Assembly (NCBI GenBank): GCA_964459325.1
Contig: CAYWKU010000054.1
Coordinates: 1 to 11,959, forward strand
Direction of reading: 5' to 3'
Source: CAYWKU01 sp964459325
GTDB lineage: Bacteria > RBG-13-61-14 > CAYWKU01
Length of the DNA stretch: 11,959 nucleotides
Shown here piece by piece: positions 8,012-11,959 of this stretch. The notes beneath the pieces are model-generated. The model had not been told where the DNA came from. It searched no databases and was given only the letters and a program-made list of their open reading frames with translations. Positions within the stretch are counted from its first letter, which is position 1; each line of letters opens with the position of its first letter. The position numbers and the translations under genes were made by a program.

Positions 8012-8040
8012 TTGCGGAATGTTGCATCTAAAGGTAAAAT
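8012..8040 (+). promoter_or_regulatory. Candidate sigma-70-type promoter for the redox operon
   Basis: TTGCGG (8012-8017; matches only the TTG of TTGACA) and TAAAAT (8035-8040; five of six to TATAAT) are separated by 17 bp, 62 bp before the start codon at 8103. The ATGTTGC direct repeats at 8009 and 8019 overlap the -35 region and could be an operator. This is pattern matching only. Confidence 0.35.
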
Positions 8041-8082
8041 AGGAGTGGCGCTGAAATCAAACCAAGTATCTTGAAAATTATT

Positions 8083-8091
8083 AAAGGAAGG
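8083..8091 (+). promoter_or_regulatory. Ribosome binding site for the cytochrome b gene
   Basis: AAAGGAAGG ends 11 nt before the ATG at 8103 and supports that start. The spacing is a little long but acceptable. Confidence 0.6.
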
Positions 8092-8102
8092 ACCGTTTAA
8101 CC

Positions 8103-9041
8103 ATGATAGCCTTGCAGTTATTTGTTTACCTTTGCGTGGCCCTGTGCGTAATCGGGGTCATCGCCAGGGCTTTCAAGTACTACAATACTCCCGTGCATTT
8201 GAGATGGGAGCTTTACCCGGTGGCCCACGAGGCCGAAAAGGTGAGCCACGGCGGCTCTTACTACGAAGACTTAAACTGGTGGGAGAAGCCGCCGAAACCT
8301 TCGCTTATCGCCGAGCTCAAGGGGATGCTGCCGGAGATGATATTCGTCAAGGGTTTGTGGGAGCACAACCGCAAGCTGTGGTATCGCTCCTTCCCGTTTC
8401 ATTTCGGGCTGTACATGCTTGTCGGGTTTGCGGGGCTGATTATTCTCGGGGCGATACTCGAGCTGGCGGGGGTGGCTGTAAGCTCCGAAGCCACTCCGAT
8501 AGGCCGGTTCATATTCTACCTGACATACGTGGCCGGTGTGCCGGGGATGATTCTGGTGATGCCGGGCAGTCTGGGTTTGATTCACCGCCGCGTGACCGAC
8601 CCGGACATGGCCGATTTCACTTACTTTTCGCACTATTTTAACCTCGTGTTGATATTTGCGGCGGCGCTGTTCGTGTTGCTGGCCTGGCTCCTGGCCGACC
8701 CCACGTTTTCGGGATTGAGGGCTTTTGTGGCGAGCCTGGTGACGTTCAGCGTGCCGGAGTCGCTTGAGGCGCTGATTATAGTCGAAGTCGCGCTGGCGGC
8801 TTTCCTGATTGCTTACATACCGTTTACCAACTTGAGCCATCCCATTGCCAAGTACTTTACGTACCACAGGGTTAAGTGGGACGACGAGCCGAACCTTCCC
8901 GGCAGCAGGGTGGAGAAGGAGATAAACAAGGCGCTTCAGTATCCCGTTACCTGGTCGGCGCCTCACGTAAAGGGCGACGGCAAGCGTACATGGGCGGAAA
9001 TAGCAACGGAGGAGTGGAAAAAAGATGACGACGAAAAGTAA
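8103..9041 (+). CDS. NarI/HdrE/DsrM-like membrane cytochrome b subunit
   Basis: This 312-residue integral membrane protein has about five hydrophobic helices (roughly 3-22, 101-123, 135-160, 180-198, 222-245). Histidines at or near helix ends, H100 (SFPFHFG), H161 (LIHRRV), H177 (YFSHYFN) and H246 (NLSHPIAK), are candidate haem b ligands, as in the nitrate reductase gamma family. A hydrophilic loop after the first helix (about 23-95) holds RWELYPVAHE, GGSYYEDLNWW and WEHNRKLWYR. This long loop is typical of HdrE/DsrM-like relatives that pair with an Fe-S partner rather than of true NarI. It probably exchanges electrons with menaquinone in the inner membrane. It overlaps the Fe-S gene by 17 bp. 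It is not true nitrate reductase, since no NarGHJ genes are nearby. HdrE, DsrM, TmcC/HmcE or a split ETF:quinone oxidoreductase remain possible. Confidence 0.82.
   Translation: MIALQLFVYLCVALCVIGVIARAFKYYNTPVHLRWELYPVAHEAEKVSHGGSYYEDLNWWEKPPKPSLIAELKGMLPEMIFVKGLWEHNRKLWYRSFPFHFGLYMLVGFAGLIILGAILELAGVAVSSEATPIGRFIFYLTYVAGVPGMILVMPGSLGLIHRRVTDPDMADFTYFSHYFNLVLIFAAALFVLLAWLLADPTFSGLRAFVASLVTFSVPESLEALIIVEVALAAFLIAYIPFTNLSHPIAKYFTYHRVKWDDEPNLPGSRVEKEINKALQYPVTWSAPHVKGDGKRTWAEIATEEWKKDDDEK
9008..9014 (+). promoter_or_regulatory. Ribosome binding site inside the cytochrome b gene
   Basis: GGAGGAG lies 10 nt before the ATG at 9025, inside the end of the preceding gene. It fixes the start of the Fe-S subunit and the 17-bp overlap, and implies coupled translation. 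Confidence 0.8.
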
Positions 9042-10656
9042 TGACAAAACGAAGAAAAAAGTGAAAATCGAAGACATAAGCAAGCCGTCCGAGCAGCTTA
9101 CAAGTGTTGACCCCGCCGAGTGCATACCGCTCAGGGCGCCTTACGACGACCCGGCCAATGTTCCCGAATTCGCACCGTTGTCCGAAAACGCAAGAAATCA
9201 GTACGAATGCACGATGGACGATACGGTGGCGGTGAGCGTGCCCAGGCCGCAGACAAAAGAGGAGGAGCAGGAACTTGTCCGGAAGTTTCTGTCCGGGATG
9301 GAGAAGCTGTTCACGAAGGAGAACAACTGGACCCTTTACCAGCCGCTGATATTGAGCATGGAAAACTGCGCCCGTTGCCAGACCTGCTCCGATGCGTGCC
9401 ACGTGTACGAAGGCAGCGGCGAGAATCCGGTGTACAGGCCCACTTACCGCGCCGAAGTGATGAGGCGCATTTACAACAAATATCTCAAGCCCGGCGGCAA
9501 GTTCTTCGGAAAATGGCGCCACGGCGATATCGACCTGAACTGGACCACCGTCGCGCGTCTCCTGGAGCTGAGCTACCGCTGCAACCTGTGCAGGCGCTGT
9601 GCTCAGAGCTGCCCCATGGGGGTGGACAACGGGCTTCTCACCCGCGAGTTGAGGAAGATATTCAGCCAGGAGATGGGGCTGGCGCCCAAGGAGCTTCACG
9701 AGAAGGGCAGCGTCCTCCAGCTCGAGGTCGGTTCCTCCACCGGCATGAACCCGCTGGTGGTAAAGGACAACATCGAGTTCATCGACGAAGACATGTACGA
9801 CATGACCGGCATGAAGGTCGAGACTCCCTGGGACAAGGAAGGCGCGGACGTGCTGCTCATCCACAACGCCGGCGAAATAATGGCCTGGCCGGAAAACCCC
9901 GGCGCTTTCGCCGTGATATTCGAGGCCGCCGGTGTCGACTGGACGATGTCCAGCGACCTCGTAGGCTACGACGGCATCAACTACGGGGTGTTCTATGACG
10001 ACGTGATGGCGGCCAAGGTGGCCATCGAGCACGCCAGAATCGCCAAGAAGCTGGGCGTCAAGAAGATAGTGCTCGGCGAGTGCGGCCATTCCACCAAGGC
10101 GCTCACGGTAATAGCCGACCGGGTGCTTACCGGCGATTTGAACATACCGCGCGAGTCGGCGATGACGTATCTGAAGGACCTGGTGTTCAGCGACCGGCTG
10201 AAGCTCGACCCGGGCCGCAACGATTTCCCCGTAACCCTGCACGACCCCTGCAACATGGTCAGGCTGATGGGAGTCGTACAGCCTCAACGGGACATACTGC
10301 ACAAGATATGCCCTCAGTTCCGCGAAATGGAGCCGCACGGGGTGAACAATTACTGCTGCGGCGGAGGCAGCGGGTTCGCAATCATGAGCGGCCACAACTT
10401 CGCCGACTGGAGGTTCCACGTCTCCGGCAGGAAGAAGTTCCAGCAGATACTGGACGCCTTCAAGGATGAGTTGTCGCCGGATATTCCCAAGTACGTGTGC
10501 GCTCCGTGCAGTAACTGCAAGGGGCAGATTCGGGACATGCTCCATTACTTCGACGCCTGGAACAAGCTGCAAATACTTTATGGCGGACTGGTGGAGCTTA
10601 TTGTAAATTGCATGGAAGACGCCAAGCCGGGCTTCATCGAGTGGCAATGGCATTAA
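9025..10656 (+). CDS. HdrD/DsrK-like (Fe-S)-binding CCG-domain subunit
   Basis: This 543-residue cytoplasmic protein carries two ferredoxin-type [4Fe-4S] motifs, C115-x2-C118-x2-C121-x3-C125 (NCARCQTCSDACHVY) and C186-x2-C189-x2-C192-x3-C196-Pro (YRCNLCRRCAQSCPMG). The C-terminal half is CCG-type: HDPCN (C409), NYCCGGGSGF (C444-C445) and CAPCSNC (C492, C495, C498). The spacing resembles HdrD/DsrK, where these cysteines bind the non-cubane catalytic [4Fe-4S] cluster that reduces disulfides. GECGH (C353) may be a remnant or variant of the other CCG motif. The first motif ends in His instead of the usual Pro. The ~110-residue N-terminal extension is charged and unassigned. With the upstream cytochrome b it likely forms a quinone-linked oxidoreductase; candidate partners are a DsrC-like trisulfide, a thiol/disulfide cofactor or an electron-transfer flavoprotein. 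DsrJOP and haem c partners are absent here, so no exact name is justified. Confidence 0.87.
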   Translation: MTTKSNDKTKKKVKIEDISKPSEQLTSVDPAECIPLRAPYDDPANVPEFAPLSENARNQYECTMDDTVAVSVPRPQTKEEEQELVRKFLSGMEKLFTKENNWTLYQPLILSMENCARCQTCSDACHVYEGSGENPVYRPTYRAEVMRRIYNKYLKPGGKFFGKWRHGDIDLNWTTVARLLELSYRCNLCRRCAQSCPMGVDNGLLTRELRKIFSQEMGLAPKELHEKGSVLQLEVGSSTGMNPLVVKDNIEFIDEDMYDMTGMKVETPWDKEGADVLLIHNAGEIMAWPENPGAFAVIFEAAGVDWTMSSDLVGYDGINYGVFYDDVMAAKVAIEHARIAKKLGVKKIVLGECGHSTKALTVIADRVLTGDLNIPRESAMTYLKDLVFSDRLKLDPGRNDFPVTLHDPCNMVRLMGVVQPQRDILHKICPQFREMEPHGVNNYCCGGGSGFAIMSGHNFADWRFHVSGRKKFQQILDAFKDELSPDIPKYVCAPCSNCKGQIRDMLHYFDAWNKLQILYGGLVELIVNCMEDAKPGFIEWQWH

Positions 10657-10720
10657 GTCTCAAGCCCGATGGTGATACAAGCCGGTTGTCGGGATTTAAG
10701 AAATCAACCCGCCTATTCAT

Positions 10721-10727
10721 GGAGGAG
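10721..10727 (+). promoter_or_regulatory. Ribosome binding site deciding the first receiver start
   Basis: GGAGGAG is 4 nt before the ATG at 10732. An in-frame ATG at 10669 would add 21 residues unlike any receiver and has no comparable site, so 10732 is preferred. Confidence 0.75.
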
Positions 10728-10731
10728 TCGG

Positions 10732-11124
10732 ATGACTGAAGAAAAAACGGGCAAGAAGGTGCTGGTTATAGACGACGAGGAAGACGTGGTCACTTACCTT
10801 TCCACCCTGCTGGAAGATAACGGCTACACAGTGTTGACCGCTTACGACGGCGAGGAGGCATTGCAGAAAGTCCGCTCGGAAAAACCGGACGCGGTGACGC
10901 TGGACATCACCATGCCGGAAAAGTCGGGGGTGAAGTTTTACCGCGAAGTCAAGGAGAGCGAGGAGTATAAGGACATCCCCGTAATAATCGTTACCGGAGT
11001 GAGCGATTATTTCGAGAGGTTCATCACCAGCCGCAAGCAGGTGCCGCCACCCGAAGGATACATCCAGAAGCCGGTGGACAAGCAAGGGATGCTGGACACG
11101 CTCAAAAAGGTCCTCGGCGGCTGA
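10732..11124 (+). CDS. Single-domain response regulator (CheY-like receiver)
   Basis: This 130-residue stand-alone receiver has LVIDDEED (acidic D14/D15), phosphoacceptor D58 in VTLDITMP, T88 in IIVTG and K113 in IQKP, so all switch residues are present. There is no DNA-binding or enzymatic output domain. The Thr-to-Lys interval is 25 residues, about three longer than in E. coli CheY, and contains ITSRKQVPPPEGYIQKP, related to the next protein's loop. The start at 10732 is chosen from its ribosome binding site. It lies 75 bp after the Fe-S subunit gene with no visible terminator between, so it may be co-transcribed. It probably relays a phosphoryl signal by protein contact; the cognate kinase is not in the window. 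Confidence 0.9.
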   Translation: MTEEKTGKKVLVIDDEEDVVTYLSTLLEDNGYTVLTAYDGEEALQKVRSEKPDAVTLDITMPEKSGVKFYREVKESEEYKDIPVIIVTGVSDYFERFITSRKQVPPPEGYIQKPVDKQGMLDTLKKVLGG

Positions 11125-11159
11125 GCGGGAACACTTTTCAACGACATTGAAGGGCCGTT

Positions 11160-11594
11160 ATGGAAACCGACGCCTCATCCAGGATGGTACTCATAATCGA
11201 CGACGACCCGGACTTCTGTAACTACCTCAAGATGCTCCTGAACGATAACGGCTACGAGGCGGTGACGCTTACCAACACCGGCCGGGGCATCGATTACCTC
11301 AAAATGCGCAAGCCCGACCTCATCACCCTGGATTTGATGATGCCGGGGGAGATAAGCGGCGCCAAGCTGTTCCGGTTTCTGCGCACCACCGAGGAGTGGA
11401 AGAGAATACCGGTGATGATTATCACCGGTATGAGCAAGCCGGGCGAACGGGCGGAAACCGAATACGACACCGAGTACGACAAGGTGTTCAAGAGCCGCAC
11501 CCTGCCCGGGCCCGAGTGTTACATGGAAAAGCCCATCGAACCGGCCCGGTTTATCGGGGAAGTCAGAAAACTTACCGGAGATAAAGGGGAATAA
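11160..11594 (+). CDS. Single-domain response regulator with extended beta4-beta5 loop
   Basis: This 144-residue stand-alone receiver has LIIDDDPDF (D14-D16), phosphoacceptor D58 in ITLDLMMP, T89 in MIITG and K124 in YMEKP. The Thr-to-Lys distance is 35 residues against about 22 in CheY, so the beta4-alpha4-beta5 face carries an insert (about 92-120) with acidic ETEYDTEYDKVF followed by KSRTLPGPECYMEKP. That second part echoes the previous receiver (SRKQVPPPEGYIQKP), implying a duplicated or co-adapted pair. GAAGGG at 11149-11154 is a suitable ribosome binding site, 5 nt before the ATG. It begins 35 bp after the first receiver stops, so the two are probably one transcript. No output domain is present. 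Confidence 0.9.
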   Translation: METDASSRMVLIIDDDPDFCNYLKMLLNDNGYEAVTLTNTGRGIDYLKMRKPDLITLDLMMPGEISGAKLFRFLRTTEEWKRIPVMIITGMSKPGERAETEYDTEYDKVFKSRTLPGPECYMEKPIEPARFIGEVRKLTGDKGE

Positions 11595-11765
11595 GAAATA
11601 AAATCCGAATACAATTCTCGTTTCTCGTGATAGGGAGTCAATTTCAGTATACCTTTGTACCCCATAACCCCATCCCGCCAAAATCCCGGATTTCCCTTTA
11701 TTTCCGCCCGTTTCCGCCAAAAAGGTTGACTTTTTTTCGAAGTATAGGGGGGTATGTTTTTTTGC

Positions 11766-11843
11766 CATGGTAGGCGCGGCACTCCTGCCGCGCGTTCCAC
11801 GGTGTTGTTCCGTATGCCCGACAAGAGTGTCGGGCCTGCCATG
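11766..11843. repeat. 78-bp cloverleaf-forming palindromic element
   Basis: An outer stem of CATGGTAG (11766-11773) with CTGCCATG (11836-11843; eight pairs, one G-T) encloses three arms. Arm 1 is GCGCGGCA-CTCC-TGCCGCGC (11774-11793, 8 bp perfect). Arm 2 is ACGG...CCGT (11799-11813, 4 bp). Arm 3 is GCCCGACA-AGAG-TGTCGGGC (11816-11835, 8 bp perfect). Arms 1 and 3 abut the outer stem with no unpaired base. It has no tRNA consensus bases. It resembles REP/REPIN-like or MITE-like repeats, and arm 3 shares its stem word with hairpins in the 3.5-4.5-kb region. Confidence 0.8.
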
Positions 11844-11890
11844 TTTTAATTTCCGCATGGTGGTTTGTAGGAATTTCGGAAACAAAAAGT

Positions 11891-11959
11891 AGAAGCCAAA
11901 CTTCGCGCCGAAGGCGCAAACCAGGTTTTCTTTGCTTCTTTCTTTTTTCCAAAAGAAAG
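11891..11959. repeat. Hairpin-rich element running off the window edge
   Basis: AGAAGC (11891-11896) can pair with GCTTCT (11934-11939) around an inner hairpin GCGCC-GAA-GGCGC (11905-11917). A perfect 9-bp hairpin CTTTCTTTT-TTCC-AAAAGAAAG (11938-11959) ends exactly at the last base; it competes with the outer stem at 11938-11939. The element is probably truncated by the window. It may be a dispersed intergenic repeat; its function is unknown. Confidence 0.6.

Larger units (their letters stand above)
7764..8102. other. 339-bp intergenic region upstream of the redox operon
   Basis: AT-richer than its neighbours, with no credible gene; a 65-codon frame at 7779-7976 has no ribosome binding site or recognisable product. 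It contains two back-to-back hairpins on one word, TGTTGC...GCAACA (7792-7810) and GTTGCG-TTTA-CGCAAC (7811-7826). A GTTTTTT-G-AAAAAAC palindrome follows (7922-7936), then an inverted repeat TGCGGCA/TGCCGCA (7953-7959 and 7980-7986) and a 10-bp direct repeat (ATGTTGC at 8009 and 8019) overlapping a candidate promoter. The region probably separates the glycosyltransferase and redox operons, but no textbook terminator with a T-tract is visible. Confidence 0.6.
11595..11959. other. Non-coding 3' end of the window with two structured elements
   Basis: No gene is supported. 11595-11765 is AT-rich leader-like sequence with a weak AAATCC-C-GGATTT palindrome (11681-11693) and a tandem TTTCCGCC pair (11701-11718). 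The cloverleaf-forming element at 11766-11843 and a second hairpin-rich repeat from 11891 to the window edge follow. No classical T-tract terminator closes the receiver genes, although the cloverleaf followed by TTTTAAT might act as one. Confidence 0.6.

Noticed and set aside
8103..9041. True nitrate reductase gamma subunit (narI)
   Set aside because: No narGHJ nearby; the long loop after the first helix and the overlapping CCG Fe-S gene fit an Hdr/Dsr-type module.
8947..10653. 568-codon minus-strand open frame opposite the Fe-S subunit gene
   Set aside because: High-GC shadow of a clearly real gene with conserved cysteine motifs; its translation has no recognisable domain.
10669..10731. Upstream ATG as the start of the first receiver
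   Set aside because: The added 21 residues are unlike receivers, and a strong GGAGGAG precedes the internal ATG at 10732.
11726..11758. Promoter TTGACT with TATAGG or TATGTT downstream of the receivers
   Set aside because: The spacers would be 11 or 21 bp, outside the normal range, and no gene follows within the window.
11766..11843. tRNA or tmRNA-like gene from the cloverleaf shape
   Set aside because: Arm lengths are wrong, the T-loop and D-loop consensus and an acceptor end are absent, and the arms are perfect DNA palindromes.

Overview
The window is high-GC bacterial DNA from a probable Gram-negative anaerobe or facultative anaerobe. The clues are a NarI-like haem b subunit paired with an HdrD/DsrK-like iron-sulfur protein, a large cysteine- and aspartate-rich extracellular-type protein, and short stand-alone receiver proteins. 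This mix fits Desulfobacterota, Nitrospirota and related, often uncultured, lineages, but no marker gene here fixes the taxon. A run of 100 N inside a tandem repeat shows that the sequence is a scaffold, possibly metagenomic. All convincing genes are on the + strand.

Layout: (1) 2-3403 is the 3' part of a very large surface or secreted protein, open at the window edge, with Ig/cadherin-like repeats of exactly 101 residues at its N-terminal end and a long unrecognised C-terminal region. A strong intrinsic terminator follows it (3428-3463). (2) 3464-4563 is non-coding and unusually structured. It holds a nested tandem array (167-bp units, each carrying 17-bp sub-repeats and a 24-bp perfect palindrome) interrupted by the assembly gap, and then about 250 bp packed with short perfect hairpins. 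(3) 4564-7763 is a glycosyltransferase operon: a membrane-anchored GT2 of polyprenyl-phosphate type, a GT4 overlapping it by 4 bp, and a rhamnosyltransferase-like GT2. (4) 7764-8102 is a regulatory intergenic region with hairpins and an ATGTTGC direct repeat over a possible promoter. (5) 8103-10656 encodes a two-gene membrane electron-transfer module (NarI-like cytochrome b plus an HdrD/DsrK-like Fe-S/CCG protein), followed by two single-domain receivers (10732-11594) with unusual extended loops. (6) 11595-11959 is non-coding and holds a 78-bp element that can fold into a three-armed cloverleaf, plus part of another hairpin-rich repeat that runs off the window.

The glycosyltransferases probably build a cell-surface glycan. 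The Hdr-like pair probably exchanges electrons between the menaquinone pool and a cytoplasmic thiol/disulfide or flavoprotein partner, and the two receivers may be co-transcribed with it. The most unusual material is the non-coding DNA. Hairpins built on the word CCGACA/TGTCGG occur in the tandem array, in the hairpin cluster and in the 3' cloverleaf, which suggests one family of dispersed palindromic elements. I found no CRISPR array, transposase, tRNA or rRNA, and no clear defence system.
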